Made by a program: the position numbers and the translations under genes | Notes under the pieces: model-generated | The model's input: the letters and a program-made list of their open reading frames with translations, nothing else | Database searches by the model: none | What the model was told of the DNA's origin: nothing | Source of the DNA: Collinsella aerofaciens | GTDB taxonomy: Bacteria; Actinomycetota; Coriobacteriia; Coriobacteriales; Coriobacteriaceae | DNA: 41,821 nt | Reading direction: 5' to 3' | Assembly (NCBI RefSeq): GCF_015670795.1 | Contig: NZ_JADPCJ010000022.1 | Span: 1 to 41,821 of the forward strand | Shown here: one piece after another, positions 26,464 through 36,358 of the stretch | How the letters are laid out: every line of letters starts with the position of its first letter | How positions within the stretch are numbered: position 1 is the stretch's first letter

Positions 26464-28167
26464 CTACTTGCGACGAAGCAGCGCCGAGACCTCGGGCATC
26501 TTAAGGACGACGGCAAGGCCAAAGGTAACAGCAAGCGAGACGACACCCGCAACGCAAACATAGCCAAGAGTAATCAGAATCGAACCGCCAAGCGCCCCGA
26601 CAAAGTGCTCAAGCGCCCCGACAAAGTGCTCAAGCGCCCACATGACGCCGGCGCCTGCGGCAGCACCCAGGCCACCGAGCAAAAGGCCAAAGAAACCGCC
26701 ATGTAGGATAGATTTGACCTGAAGGCCACGCAGACGACGACGCAGCCACCACAGCGAACAACCGACCAAGATCACGTAGTCGACGACATACGAAAGCGCG
26801 ATTGCCGGCATGCCGAAGCCCAGCACAACGCCAAATAGCAGAACCGAGCCGGCCTGGCCGATGGCAGAATACAGGCAATAGCGACTATAGGGCTTCATGT
26901 CGAGCAAGGCAGAGAAGCTCTTCTGCATCAACACGACCACGCCGTAGAGCGGCAGCGAGAGCGCCAGGTAGACAAGGTACTCGGACACCAGCGTCACGCC
27001 GGATTCATCGAACTTGCCAGCACAGTAGATCATGTTGAGCGGACGCGCGAAGACAATCAGGTACAGCGCGAACGGAATCAGGAAGAACAGCATCTGGGCG
27101 ACGCCACGCGAAATGCCCGTGCGAACGCTGTCGTAATCCTTCTCCTGCGCGTCGTGAGAGAGCTCGGTATAGAGCGCCGTCGAAAGCGAGGCGGCAATCA
27201 GCGCGTAGGGCAGCGTGTACCACAGGCGCGCATAGGCGATGACGGAAGGACCAGTCTCGGGCTGGACCACCAGCGCGGCAGCGTTGGTGATAGAAGTCGA
27301 GACAAACATGCACACCGTGGCGAGCAGCGTCGGGATACCGAGCGCAATCGTCTGCCGCAGTGCGGGGTCCTTAAAGTCGATATGGATATGGGGGTGCACG
27401 CCGTGCTTGCCAAGCGCGGGGATCTGACATGCCATCTGAACAAAGACACCGAGGGTCGTACCGGCCGCAATCAAGATGATGCCGGCACGTTCGCCAAACT
27501 GTGCGGACACGGGCGCAAAACCCATAAAGCTCGCAATGACGATCACATTGTTGAGGACCGGAGCAAACGTCGACCAGAAGTAGTCGCGGTGTGCGTTGAG
27601 AACGCCCGAGAACACCGAGCCCAAACCATAAAACAGAATCTGGATGGCAAAGAAACGGAACATGAACGCAGCGGTATCCATGCTGCCGCCGTCACCCGAA
27701 AGGAACGATTGCGTCCAGATAAAGCCCGGGGCGAACACGGTCCCCAGCAACGAAATGCCACCCAGCACCAAAAGCAGAATGCCGAGCAGGTTGCCCACGT
27801 ACTCGTTTGAGGCCTCGCGACCCTGCTCACGCCTCACGCCCATGTACACGGGCAAAAACGCCGTCACGAGCATGCCGCCCATCACGAGTTCGTAGAGCAT
27901 ATTGGGCAGGTTGTTGGCGACCTGATAGGAGGACGAGAGTAGCGACATGCCGATAGCGGCCGCCATTGCCCACGTGCGGATAAAACCGGTGACGCGAGAC
28001 ACGATAGTCAGGATGGTCATAAGCCCGGCGGAACGACCAACCGTGGAGTAGTCCGACGAGCCCATGTCGTCAGTGTCATCTCGCGACGAAGAAGCTTCGG
28101 ATGAGGGTGTCTGAGGCGCAGATTCTTTTGCAAAATGAGCTCCGCGCTTCAATTCTTCCTGCGGCAT
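26464..28167 (-). CDS. murJ: Lipid II flippase MurJ (MviN family)
   Basis: It moves the peptidoglycan precursor lipid II across the membrane. The 567 residues begin with a hydrophilic, Ser- and acid-rich tail of about 45 residues, then many membrane spans of the MOP exporter fold. NNLPNMLYELVMGGMLVTAF and the arginine-bearing FIRTWAMAAAIG match family motifs. Between two late spans is a 7-residue tandem repeat ALEHFVG-ALEHFVG. It lies 3 bases after ybaK and its stop abuts uvrC. Actinobacterial MurJ can have a C-terminal kinase-like domain; none is seen here. Confidence 0.92.
   Translation of the reverse strand: MPQEELKRGAHFAKESAPQTPSSEASSSRDDTDDMGSSDYSTVGRSAGLMTILTIVSRVTGFIRTWAMAAAIGMSLLSSSYQVANNLPNMLYELVMGGMLVTAFLPVYMGVRREQGREASNEYVGNLLGILLLVLGGISLLGTVFAPGFIWTQSFLSGDGGSMDTAAFMFRFFAIQILFYGLGSVFSGVLNAHRDYFWSTFAPVLNNVIVIASFMGFAPVSAQFGERAGIILIAAGTTLGVFVQMACQIPALGKHGVHPHIHIDFKDPALRQTIALGIPTLLATVCMFVSTSITNAAALVVQPETGPSVIAYARLWYTLPYALIAASLSTALYTELSHDAQEKDYDSVRTGISRGVAQMLFFLIPFALYLIVFARPLNMIYCAGKFDESGVTLVSEYLVYLALSLPLYGVVVLMQKSFSALLDMKPYSRYCLYSAIGQAGSVLLFGVVLGFGMPAIALSYVVDYVILVGCSLWWLRRRLRGLQVKSILHGGFFGLLLGGLGAAAGAGVMWALEHFVGALEHFVGALGGSILITLGYVCVAGVVSLAVTFGLAVVLKMPEVSALLRRK
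26589..26639. repeat. 21-bp tandem duplication inside murJ
   Basis: The unit CAAGCGCCCCGACAAAGTGCT occurs twice in a row with a 9-base third start. It is in frame and repeats seven residues (ALEHFVG) in a loop of MurJ. The two copies are identical, which suggests recent slippage. Confidence 0.9.
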
Positions 28168-28170
28168 CGC

Positions 28171-28671
28171 TCAGTCCTCTCTCGTAATCGCGGCAACCGT
28201 CGCCCCGCAAAATGCAATTAAATCATCGGGTGCAAGCTCGAGCTGATAACCACGCTTGCCTCCCGAAATAAAAATGGTATCCCAAAGGACACATGTCTCA
28301 TCAATGAGCGTCCGGTAGCGTTTTTTCATACCGACCGGGCTGCAGCCGCCGCGAACGTAGCCAGTCGCCGCAAGCAAATCCTTCACATGCATCATGGCCA
28401 AGGACTTCTCCCCCGCGGCACGCGCGGCGGACTTTAGATCGAGCTCGTCGGCAACAGGGATGCAGCACACGACATAGTCGTTGGACGGTGTCACACAGAC
28501 CAAAGTCTTAAATCCTTGACCGGGCTCCTCGCCAAGCTGCTCCGAAATCGCGACCCCCAGGCCCACCGACTCATCGCCATCGTCTTCGTACGTATGTAGA
28601 ACATAGGAAATGCCGGCGCTTTCCAGCTCGCGCATCGCATTGGTTTTTGGCGTCTTTACAGCCTTTGCCAT
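28171..28671 (-). CDS. ybaK: YbaK/EbsC-type aminoacyl-tRNA deacylase
   Basis: Members hydrolyse mischarged Cys-tRNA(Pro) or related misacylated tRNAs in the cytoplasm. The 166 residues match the YbaK/EbsC domain. Conserved GQGFKTLVC holds the substrate-contacting Lys, and YVRGGCSPVGMKKRYRTLIDE is the characteristic central segment. The start at 28671 follows AAAGGA and gives MAKAVKTPKTNAM; 32 open codons further upstream are not used. The gene leads a ybaK-murJ-uvrC run with gaps of 3 and 0 bases. A regulatory tRNA editing role is inferred from family only. Confidence 0.9.
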   Translation of the reverse strand: MAKAVKTPKTNAMRELESAGISYVLHTYEDDGDESVGLGVAISEQLGEEPGQGFKTLVCVTPSNDYVVCCIPVADELDLKSAARAAGEKSLAMMHVKDLLAATGYVRGGCSPVGMKKRYRTLIDETCVLWDTIFISGGKRGYQLELAPDDLIAFCGATVAAITRED

Positions 28672-28750
28672 GACATATCCTTTCCCTCGCATTCGGACGC
28701 AAGGATTAAGTATATGTCCAATTCGGCTGCATACGTCACTTCGGCACAGC

Positions 28751-28785
28751 AAGCGCCATCGAATCACAAGGAGTCGATGGCGCCC
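28751..28785 (-). terminator. Hairpin terminator candidate after uvrA
   Basis: GCGCCATCGA / TCGATGGCGC is a perfect 10-bp stem with an 11-base loop, 20 bases after the uvrA stop. The following TTGCTG is a weak U-tract. Confidence 0.55.
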
Positions 28786-28803
28786 ATAAACTGAATCGCC
28801 TAT

Positions 28804-31683
28804 TTATTGAGCATCAAGTTGAGCCTGGCGCTCCCGGTCACGCCTGAGCAACGGCGCCAAAAACTTGCCCGTATAACTCTGCGGACAGTCCGCAACCTGC
28901 TCCGGTGTACCCGAAACCACGACGGTTCCGCCGCCGTTACCGCCCTCGGGACCCATATCGATCAGGCGGTCGGCAACCTTGATGACATCAAGGTTGTGTT
29001 CAATCACCAGCACCGTGTTGCCCGCATCGACCAAGCGCTGCAGTACATCGAGCAGCTGGCGGACGTCCTCAAAATGAAGGCCGGTCGTCGGCTCGTCCAA
29101 AATATAGAACGTCTTGCCCGTCTGGCGTCGATGAAGCTCCTTGGCGAGCTTTACACGCTGCGCCTCGCCGCCCGAAAGCGTCGTGGCGGGCTGGCCCAGG
29201 CTCACGTAGCCCAAGCCTACATCGTACAGCGTCTGGAGCTTGCGCTTAATCTGCGGGATATTCCCAAAGAAGGCCAGCGCCTCGGTAACGCTCATGTCGA
29301 GCACGTCCGAGATGGTCTTGCCACGATAGGTGACCTCGAGTGTCTCGCGGTTGTAGCGTTTACCGCCGCAAACTTCGCAGGGAACGTAGATATCGGGAAG
29401 GAAGTGCATCTCGATCTTGATCTGTCCGTCGCCCTTGCACGCCTCACAGCGCCCGCCACTCACATTAAAGGAGAAACGACCTGGCGAGTAGCCGCGCGCC
29501 TTCGACTCCGGCGTACTCGCAAACAGTGCGCGAAGATCATCCCACAGGCCGATATAGGTAGCAGGGTTGGAACGCGGCGTGCGGCCAATCGGCGACTGGT
29601 CGATATCGATAACCTTATCGATACACTCGATGCCCTCGATTTTCTTATACGGACCCACAGGGCGCGTCGAGCGGTGAATGGCATTCGTAAGGGCAGGCGC
29701 AATGGTGTCGGTAACTAGGGAGCTCTTGCCCGATCCCGACACGCCGGTAACAACCGTAAGCGTACCAAACTCGATCTTGGCAGTAACGTTTTTGAGGTTG
29801 TTGGCTCGAGCGCCCGTAATTTTAAGGCAGCCGCGACCGGGTTTGCGCCGTTCATCAGGCACCCGGATCATTCGTTTGCCGGTCAGATAAGCGCCCGTCA
29901 TCGACTCAGGACACGCCATGATATCGGCAGGCGTTCCCGCCGCGACTACGTGTCCGCCGTTGACGCCGGCGCCGGGCCCCATGTCGATCACGTAGTCGGC
30001 GGCACGGATTGTATCCTCGTCGTGTTCGACGACGATAACGGTATTGCCGATATCGCGCAGGCGCTCGAGCGTCTTGATCAGGCGCTCGTTGTCACGCTGA
30101 TGAAGACCGATCGAGGGCTCATCCAGAATATAGAGCACGCCCATGAGACCCGCGCCGATCTGCGTTGCCAGTCGAATACGCTGTGCCTCGCCACCGGAAA
30201 GCGTCGCCGAAGCACGATCGAGCGTCAGATAGTCGAGTCCAACATCGACCAGAAAACGCAAGCGCTCCAGGATTTCCTTGACGATACGGCCGCCGATAAA
30301 CCGTTGACGCTCGGTAAGTTCCAAGCCCTCAAAAAACTCGAGCGACTCACGGCACGACAGGCAACAAACCTCGTAAATGGACTTGCCGCCCACGGTGACG
30401 GCGAGCATCTCAGGGCGCAAACGAGCGCCGTGGCAGCTCGAGCACGGTTCCTCGCGAATGTACTTCTCCAGGCGCGCCTTGGTGTTCTCGTTCGTCGTCT
30501 CGGCATAGCGTTCGTACAGGATGTTGCGAACGCCCGAAAACTTTGTATCCCACTGGCTACGACGTCCGTCGAGCTTTTGGTAGTCGACCGAGATCTTCGT
30601 ATCGCCCAGGCCATCCAAGAATGCACGACGCACGCGAGGGGGCAAGTCCTCCCACGGCGTATCGGCGCTCACCTTAAAGTGTTTGCAGACCGCAGCAAAA
30701 ATCTGCGGATAGTAGTTCGAATTGCCAAACAGGCTACCAAAGACTCCGTCGGCAATGGACTTCGAGGGGTCCTCAATCAGCGCCTCGGCATCAACGGTTT
30801 TCTTAAAGCCCAGGCCGTCGCACTCAGGACATGCGCCATAGGGAGCGTTGAACGAAAAATCACGCGGCTGAAGATCGTCAATGGAGTGTCCATGCTCCGG
30901 GCACGCCAAGGCCAACGAATACTCCAGCAGTTCGCCCTCGGTCCCCTCGGGAGCATCGCGATCGGGCAGCATGTACACGTTTACATTGCCGTGCGCCAAG
31001 GCAGTCGCCTGTTCAACAGACTCGGCGATGCGGCCCAGAGAGTTTTCCCGAATCACGATGCGGTCGACCACGACCTCGATATCGTGCTTGAACTTCTTGT
31101 CCAGATCGATCGGATCGTCGAGCGAGCGCACTTCACCGTCGACACGCACGCGGCTAAAGCCCTCGGCGCGAAGGTCCTCAAACAGTTTGGTGTACTCGCC
31201 TTTTCGCCCGCGCACCACCGGTGCCAGCACAAACGCGCGGCGGCCCTCCCCCGCCGCCAAGACCTTGTCGGCAACCTGGTCGGTCGTCTGACGCTCAATG
31301 ACGCGGCCGCATTCGGGGCAGTGCGGGGTGCCCACACGGGCGAACAGCAGGCGCAGATAGTCATAAATCTCGGTTACGGTGCCAACCGTCGAGCGAGGGT
31401 TTTTAGACGTCGTCTTTTGGTCAATCGACACCGCCGGCGAAAGGCCGTCGATTGAATCCAAGTCGGGTTTGTCCATCTGGCCCAAGAACTGGCGCGCATA
31501 GCTCGAAAGGCTCTCAACGTATCGACGCTGGCCCTCGGCATAGATAGTGTCAAATGCCAGCGAACTCTTGCCCGAGCCAGAAAGACCGGTAATGACCACG
31601 AGTTGGTCACGCGGAATGGAAACATCGATATCACGGAGGTTGTGCTCACGAGCGCCGCGAATAACGATAGAAGAATCAGACAT
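28804..31683 (-). CDS. uvrA: Excinuclease ABC subunit A
   Basis: UvrA is the damage-sensing ATPase that loads UvrB. The 959 residues form two ABC modules: Walker [10 protein letters not shown] near residue 35 and GVSGSGKSS past 640, with signatures [12 protein letters not shown] and [12 protein letters not shown]. Zinc-binding cysteines appear in CPECG, CSSCHG and [10 protein letters not shown] ... CEVCGG. The start at 31683 follows AAGGAG and gives [16 protein letters not shown]; 22 more open codons are ignored. A LexA-box-like sequence lies 62 bases upstream, so SOS induction is likely. It is divergent from the LTA-synthase-type gene. Confidence 0.97.
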   Translation of the reverse strand: MSDSSIVIRGAREHNLRDIDVSIPRDQLVVITGLSGSGKSSLAFDTIYAEGQRRYVESLSSYARQFLGQMDKPDLDSIDGLSPAVSIDQKTTSKNPRSTVGTVTEIYDYLRLLFARVGTPHCPECGRVIERQTTDQVADKVLAAGEGRRAFVLAPVVRGRKGEYTKLFEDLRAEGFSRVRVDGEVRSLDDPIDLDKKFKHDIEVVVDRIVIRENSLGRIAESVEQATALAHGNVNVYMLPDRDAPEGTEGELLEYSLALACPEHGHSIDDLQPRDFSFNAPYGACPECDGLGFKKTVDAEALIEDPSKSIADGVFGSLFGNSNYYPQIFAAVCKHFKVSADTPWEDLPPRVRRAFLDGLGDTKISVDYQKLDGRRSQWDTKFSGVRNILYERYAETTNENTKARLEKYIREEPCSSCHGARLRPEMLAVTVGGKSIYEVCCLSCRESLEFFEGLELTERQRFIGGRIVKEILERLRFLVDVGLDYLTLDRASATLSGGEAQRIRLATQIGAGLMGVLYILDEPSIGLHQRDNERLIKTLERLRDIGNTVIVVEHDEDTIRAADYVIDMGPGAGVNGGHVVAAGTPADIMACPESMTGAYLTGKRMIRVPDERRKPGRGCLKITGARANNLKNVTAKIEFGTLTVVTGVSGSGKSSLVTDTIAPALTNAIHRSTRPVGPYKKIEGIECIDKVIDIDQSPIGRTPRSNPATYIGLWDDLRALFASTPESKARGYSPGRFSFNVSGGRCEACKGDGQIKIEMHFLPDIYVPCEVCGGKRYNRETLEVTYRGKTISDVLDMSVTEALAFFGNIPQIKRKLQTLYDVGLGYVSLGQPATTLSGGEAQRVKLAKELHRRQTGKTFYILDEPTTGLHFEDVRQLLDVLQRLVDAGNTVLVIEHNLDVIKVADRLIDMGPEGGNGGGTVVVSGTPEQVADCPQSYTGKFLAPLLRRDRERQAQLDAQ

Positions 31684-31711
31684 GGAAGCTCCTTGCCTCC
31701 TATTGCATCGA

Positions 31712-31717
31712 ATCATA
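31712..31717 (-). promoter_or_regulatory. Candidate -10 for uvrA
   Basis: TATGAT on the minus strand (5 of 6 to TATAAT) lies about 30 bases before the uvrA ATG. No good -35 hexamer is seen; the LexA-like site sits just upstream of the expected -35 position. Confidence 0.4.
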
Positions 31718-31744
31718 CTGTCGATGAGTTTAGCGCACTCGACG

Positions 31745-31758
31745 CGCACAGATGTTCG
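31745..31758. promoter_or_regulatory. LexA box (SOS) candidate upstream of uvrA
   Basis: CGCACAGATGTTCG differs by one base from CGAAC-N4-GTTCG, the Gram-positive/actinobacterial LexA operator. It sits in the uvrA promoter region. No equally good box was seen before uvrB or the ybaK-murJ-uvrC run. Confidence 0.6.
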
Positions 31759-31876
31759 TAATACAAGATTCGCAGACCTTTAGCTTTGCGTATCGGGCGC
31801 TTTGTTTCTCGAAATGCCGTGGAAAGGTTACAGTAATCTAATACTGAACTTAATTTGCCGTAACAGAGGAACGTCC

Positions 31877-34030
31877 ATGACCGAAGATATCCCCCTTGAA
31901 ATCACTTCGAGTGACATGGCCAATCTGCCCATATTCATCGCCATCCTTATCGTGGCCACCGTCGTCGTGCGCGTGTATTTTTCAATCAAACACAATGAAA
32001 AGCCACCCATTGCCCGCGTCTTTTGGTGCGCGACGCTCCTCATCCCGCTCGGCATGGTAGCTGCATGGATTACGAATCAATTGCTCGTAAATGAGGACAG
32101 TTCCCTATGGGTCCTTTCTTATTCGGCGCTCGGTGCTGCCGCCGTCATACTTCTTGTCGAGCCCTTGGTTTCGGGACTTATCGACCAAACCGATCTTGCG
32201 ACGGGAACGGTTGCCTGTATTTGCCGTGACATCCTTGTCATCGCCGCTGTTTCAGCGCTCTCGTTCGTTTCACTCGAAATTGCCTGCAACGAAACGTTCT
32301 ATCGCATTCCCGCCAACTCATTCGGGTTTTCCGTCGGGCTGCTCGCGACGGTTCTGCTCTCCCTTTATTTGCTGGGACAGCGTCATGGAGGCGTCATGGC
32401 CCTCGTGCCCGTCGCCTGCTGCATCCTTGGCATTGCCGAGCACTTCGTCATAACGTTTAAAGGCGAAGCCATCCTGCCAAGCGATATCTTGGCCCTTGGC
32501 ACCGCAATGGAGGTGAGCGAGGGATACGAGTTTACCTTTACCGCCGGAATCGTAACCTCTCTCGCCCTGCTGGAGATTTCCCTGGGGCTTCTTTCGCTTA
32601 TCCGTCCGCGAAAGCTCCGTACGCCCACCCATGTCTTCCCCGCAATCGCCGCTAACCTCTGTGCTTTTCTGTTAGTGACCGTTGTGGGGCTCTCGGGCTT
32701 TTCCAGCATCGACTTGGAGCAGGCGCTGAATTTTGGATTTGACCGTTGGCAGCCCATCACCACATATGCGTCTCAGGGTTTTATCACTTCGTTCACCGAA
32801 ATGGTCAACGAGTTGCCCATTGAGAAGCCCGAAGACTATACGCCCGATGAGGCGCAGAGCATCGAGCAGGAGCTCGCCGCCACCTACGACAGCACGTATG
32901 GCTCGAGCGAGCAGCGCGCGGCGGCCGTTGCCCAGTTCAATGAAATCAAGCCGACGATTGTTGCCGTCATGAATGAGAGTTTTAGCGACCTTTCGTGCTT
33001 TGAGCAGCTCCAGGCGGCCGGGTACACCGGCCCCGCATTCTACAACTCGCTTCCCGACACACTTGTTCGCGGCACCATGCTCGCTTCGGTCGCCGGTGGC
33101 GGAACGGCGAACTCCGAATTCGAATTTTTGACCGGAGCGACAACGGCCTTTGTCGGATTAGGCAAAATCCCCTATCAGCTATATCAGATGAATGGCGTCG
33201 ACAGCCTGGCAAAGGACCTTAAGGAGCTTGGGTATACCGCTACCGCTATGCACCCGCAAAACCCCGTCAACTACCATCGAGATAAAATCTATCAGCAGCT
33301 GGGCTTTGGAGACTTTCTTTCAATCGGCGATTTCGAAGGTGCGCCCTGTTACCATGCCGGCGTATGCGACTACGCCACCTACGACAAGATACTCGACCTG
33401 CTTAGAACCGACGAAGCCCCGCAGTTCATCTTTGACGTCACGATGCAAAATCATGGCGGCTACGACTATGGCACCGTTCCCGCCGAGGAGCTTACAAACT
33501 ATTGGGTCGAGGGAGCCAGCGAGGGTGCCAATAGCGCGCTCAACACCTATCTTACCTGCATCAACGCATCCGACCGGGACCTCGAGTACTTTATCAACGA
33601 GCTCCGCAATATCGGCAGACCGGTTGTCCTTGTCTTTTTTGGCGACCATCAGCCGAGCGCCGCAACGACTCTCAACGACGAGCTGTACCCTCAGGAAGAT
33701 ACGGCAAGCCACGCTTTCCGTATCTATCAGTCGACATATTTTGTCTGGGCTAACTATGAAATCGCCGGCAATACCGAGCTCAACGTCTACGACACCGTCG
33801 GGGCAAACGAGGTTGCAGCCATTACCCTTAATAAGATCGGCGCCCCGCTCACCGACTATCAAAAGGCTCTGCTTGCAACAAGGTCAGATGTGCCCACCAT
33901 CAATGTCGCCGGCTACCTCGGTACCGACGGGCTGCGCTACGACTTGGAATCTGAAGACAGCCCATACGCCTCGACGATCAACAAGCTGCAGCGCATGCAA
34001 TACCTCGAGTTCGCCAGCAAAGTTCAGTAA
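31877..34030 (+). CDS. LTA synthase-family membrane phosphoglycerol transferase
   Basis: This polytopic protein of 717 residues has about eight hydrophobic segments in its first 310 residues and an extracellular sulfatase-fold domain after that. The domain starts IKPTIVAVMNESFSD (metal-binding Asn-Glu), has the nucleophile Thr410 in GGGTANSEFEFLTG and the metal ligands in VVLVFFGDHQPS. LtaS enzymes build polyglycerol phosphate from phosphatidylglycerol; eight spans exceed the five of classical LtaS, so another phosphoglycerol or cell-wall decoration role is possible. The ATG at 31877 follows GAGGA; 25 open codons upstream are ignored. Confidence 0.87.
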   Translation: MTEDIPLEITSSDMANLPIFIAILIVATVVVRVYFSIKHNEKPPIARVFWCATLLIPLGMVAAWITNQLLVNEDSSLWVLSYSALGAAAVILLVEPLVSGLIDQTDLATGTVACICRDILVIAAVSALSFVSLEIACNETFYRIPANSFGFSVGLLATVLLSLYLLGQRHGGVMALVPVACCILGIAEHFVITFKGEAILPSDILALGTAMEVSEGYEFTFTAGIVTSLALLEISLGLLSLIRPRKLRTPTHVFPAIAANLCAFLLVTVVGLSGFSSIDLEQALNFGFDRWQPITTYASQGFITSFTEMVNELPIEKPEDYTPDEAQSIEQELAATYDSTYGSSEQRAAAVAQFNEIKPTIVAVMNESFSDLSCFEQLQAAGYTGPAFYNSLPDTLVRGTMLASVAGGGTANSEFEFLTGATTAFVGLGKIPYQLYQMNGVDSLAKDLKELGYTATAMHPQNPVNYHRDKIYQQLGFGDFLSIGDFEGAPCYHAGVCDYATYDKILDLLRTDEAPQFIFDVTMQNHGGYDYGTVPAEELTNYWVEGASEGANSALNTYLTCINASDRDLEYFINELRNIGRPVVLVFFGDHQPSAATTLNDELYPQEDTASHAFRIYQSTYFVWANYEIAGNTELNVYDTVGANEVAAITLNKIGAPLTDYQKALLATRSDVPTINVAGYLGTDGLRYDLESEDSPYASTINKLQRMQYLEFASKVQ

Positions 34031-34090
34031 GCCCGCCCATTCGCTTGGACCCATCGTATTGCAAGCACGCTCGGCCCAAATGCATCGTAA

Positions 34091-34120
34091 ATGACTCCCG
34101 CTCGCAAACGAGGGTACAAT
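34091..34120 (+). promoter_or_regulatory. Candidate mrp promoter
   Basis: ATGACT and TACAAT are spaced 18 bases apart, ending 55 bases before the mrp ATG. The leader contains GGGGCCCCGGCCCC (34140-34153), which can form a short GC hairpin. Confidence 0.4.
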
Positions 34121-34175
34121 GACGCTCGTGTCACATCACGGGGCCCCGGCCCCAACATATACAAAGGAGTCATAC

Positions 34176-35006
34176 ATGGGTTGCGAGCACGCACAGGCCG
34201 CCGGCGGACAAACGTCGCCGTCGCAATTTGAGGAGAATACGCTGTCCGAGGTCAAACGCGTCATCGCCGTGCTTTCCGGCAAGGGCGGTGTCGGCAAGTC
34301 GTTTGTCACCGGTGCCATCGCCACCGAGCTTGCCCGTCACGGCCACAAGGTCGGCGTCCTCGATGCCGACATCACCGGTCCCTCTATCCCCAAGATGTTC
34401 GGTATGAGCGGACGCCACGTCCATGCCCTTGGCAACCTCATGCTGCCTGAAATCTCCGAGCACGGCGTCAAGGTCATGAGCTCCAACCTTCTGCTCCAAA
34501 ACGAGACCGACCCCGTCCTTTGGCGCGGTCCGGTCATCGCAGGCGCCATCAGGCAGTTCTGGAGCGAGACCTCGTGGGGCCCCATCGACTACCTGCTGGT
34601 CGACATGCCTCCGGGAACAGGCGACGTCGCGCTCACCGTCTTCCAGTCACTGCCCGTCGACGGCATCGTCATCGTCACGAGCCCGCAGGATCTGGTCTCG
34701 ATGATTGTCGCCAAGGCGGTCAACATGGCCGAGAAGATGAACGTCCCCATTCTGGGCATCGTCGAGAACATGAGCTATATTGAGTGCCCCGACTGCGGCA
34801 AGAAGATCGAGGTCTTTGGCAAGAGCAAGCTCCCCGAGGTCGCAGAGCGCTATAACCTCGACATCTTGGGCACGCTTCCCATTAATCCGGCACTCGCCGA
34901 GGCCTGCGATAAGGGCGAGGTTGAGACCGCGCTGCCCGATGGCATGTTGCCCAAGGCAGTCTCTGCCGTCGAGGCTATTACCCCGCACGAGACCGACGAG
35001 GCCTAA
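34176..35006 (+). CDS. mrp: Mrp/NBP35-family iron-sulfur cluster carrier ATPase
   Basis: This P-loop ATPase delivers Fe-S clusters to target proteins. The 276 residues have a deviant Walker A GKGGVGKS (35-42), VDMPPGTGDVALT and the cluster-binding Cys204-x2-Cys207 pair (ECPDCGKK), which bridges a cluster between two subunits. The N-terminal tail has one cysteine (MGCEH), fewer than some relatives. AAAGGAG precedes the ATG at 34176; 19 further codons are open upstream. The stop is followed at once by the GTG of an FAD-dependent enzyme, so the two are co-translated. Confidence 0.92.
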   Translation: MGCEHAQAAGGQTSPSQFEENTLSEVKRVIAVLSGKGGVGKSFVTGAIATELARHGHKVGVLDADITGPSIPKMFGMSGRHVHALGNLMLPEISEHGVKVMSSNLLLQNETDPVLWRGPVIAGAIRQFWSETSWGPIDYLLVDMPPGTGDVALTVFQSLPVDGIVIVTSPQDLVSMIVAKAVNMAEKMNVPILGIVENMSYIECPDCGKKIEVFGKSKLPEVAERYNLDILGTLPINPALAEACDKGEVETALPDGMLPKAVSAVEAITPHETDEA

Positions 35007-36278
35007 GTGAACACGAGCGCCTTCTATGACGTCCTGGTAATCGGCGGCGGGGCTTCAGGCCTCGCCGCCGCCATTACGGCCGCACGTGCTGGCAAAAGCG
35101 TCTGCATCGTTGAGCGCGATGTCGCCTGCGGCCTTAAGCTCCTTGCGACCGGTAACGGCCGCTGCAACCTCTCCAACGAATCGATTGATCCTCAGCGGTA
35201 TAACCACCCCGCATTCGTCGAATCTGTCATGGGCCCCCAACCCGAACAAGAGCTTATGGGTTTCTTCTCCTCGCTGGGCATCATGACAACCTCCGAGGAA
35301 GGCCGACTGTACCCGCGCTCCCTTCGCGCCGAATCGGTGCGCGACGCGCTTCTCAACGTTTGCGACCGCCTAGGTATCACCTTAATCTGCGGAGCCAATA
35401 TTGCCACGGCGCGCAAAGCTTCCGAAGGCTGGACACTCCAAATAGACCGTCCAGCGCGGGCACTCAAGGCAAAAAAGCGCGACGACCGAAAATCGGAGCT
35501 CCGCTCGCTTCGGAAAGCGCTCGCCGATGTCCCTCGCAAGAACGAGGCCCTGCAGGCACATGCCGTAATTATCGCCACGGGTGGCAACCCCACTGGTATC
35601 GCCGATACGTTTCGCCTCCCCCTCACTTCGCTGCGCCCCATCCTCTGCCCCGTATCGGCAACGGTCGTCGGCGATCGGGCGGCAATCAAGACGTTGGATG
35701 GCCTGCGCGTCCGCGCCCGCTTGACGCTCGCCCGCAATCATAATGAGCTCTGGCACGAAGACGGTGAAGTCCTGTTTCGAACCTTCGGTATCTCGGGCGT
35801 CGCTGTCTTCAACCTCTCCCGTCGTATCCAGCACGGCGATACGATCCTGCTCGACGTTTTCCCCGACCTCTCCAAAGACGAGCTGCTCGATATGCTCAAC
35901 CGGCGCGTTGAGCTGCTCGGCGGCTTTTCGCCCCGCGATCCCCGTTGGCTCGACGGCATGCTCGCCCCGCAACTCTCCCGCGTCGTCTGCACGGCGTTCG
36001 AGCAGTGCCATCCAGGCTCCAACGATGTCATCCACCTGGTCTCGATCCTCAAGCACTTTAAGTTGCTCGTCGAGGGAACAGCCGAGGAGCGCTCGGCGCA
36101 GGTCACGCGTGGTGGCGTATCTGTCGAGAGCATCTCAACACCCAGTCTACGCGCGAGCAGCGCTGTCGACGCCCCGCTTTACGTCTGCGGCGAAGCGCTC
36201 GACATCGACGCCGATTGCGGAGGCTTTAACCTTGCGTGGGCCTGGCTCTCGGGCATTCGCGCTGCAAGCAGCCTGTAG
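35007..36278 (+). CDS. FAD-dependent oxidoreductase, HI0933/BaiN-like family
   Basis: A flavoprotein of 423 residues with the dinucleotide-binding motif VLVIGGGASGLAAAITAARAG near the N-terminus and the family block LLATGNGRCNLSN. ALKAKKRDDRKSELRSL, a basic loop, interrupts the middle. The C-terminal YVCGEALDIDADCGGFNLAWAWLSG binds FAD. The family includes BaiN, reported in bile acid metabolism, but most members have no settled reaction. The start is a GTG at 35007 directly after the mrp stop, with GAGG five bases before that stop. It ends before an intrinsic terminator. Confidence 0.88.
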   Translation: MNTSAFYDVLVIGGGASGLAAAITAARAGKSVCIVERDVACGLKLLATGNGRCNLSNESIDPQRYNHPAFVESVMGPQPEQELMGFFSSLGIMTTSEEGRLYPRSLRAESVRDALLNVCDRLGITLICGANIATARKASEGWTLQIDRPARALKAKKRDDRKSELRSLRKALADVPRKNEALQAHAVIIATGGNPTGIADTFRLPLTSLRPILCPVSATVVGDRAAIKTLDGLRVRARLTLARNHNELWHEDGEVLFRTFGISGVAVFNLSRRIQHGDTILLDVFPDLSKDELLDMLNRRVELLGGFSPRDPRWLDGMLAPQLSRVVCTAFEQCHPGSNDVIHLVSILKHFKLLVEGTAEERSAQVTRGGVSVESISTPSLRASSAVDAPLYVCGEALDIDADCGGFNLAWAWLSGIRAASSL

Positions 36279-36306
36279 CCGCGCAGTCTATAATCAAAAA
36301 CGCATT

Positions 36307-36340
36307 CGGGCCGTCTGGGATACCGGACGGCCTCTTTCTT
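36307..36340 (+). terminator. Intrinsic terminator between the two flavoprotein genes
   Basis: GGCCGTC / GACGGCC, with a 10-base loop, is followed by TCTTTCTT. It lies 30 bases after the first flavoprotein and 19 before the next start, so the next gene relies on read-through. Confidence 0.7.
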
Positions 36341-36358
36341 GCCTCTAAGGAGACCTCG

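Noticed and set aside
34140..34153. GGGGCCCCGGCCCC as a riboswitch or terminator before mrp
   Set aside because: It is a very short GC palindrome with a 2-base loop and no U-tract; too little to support a function.
36289..36294. TATAAT upstream of the second flavoprotein
   Set aside because: No -35 lies at the right distance, and a transcript from it would enter the terminator within about 15 bases.
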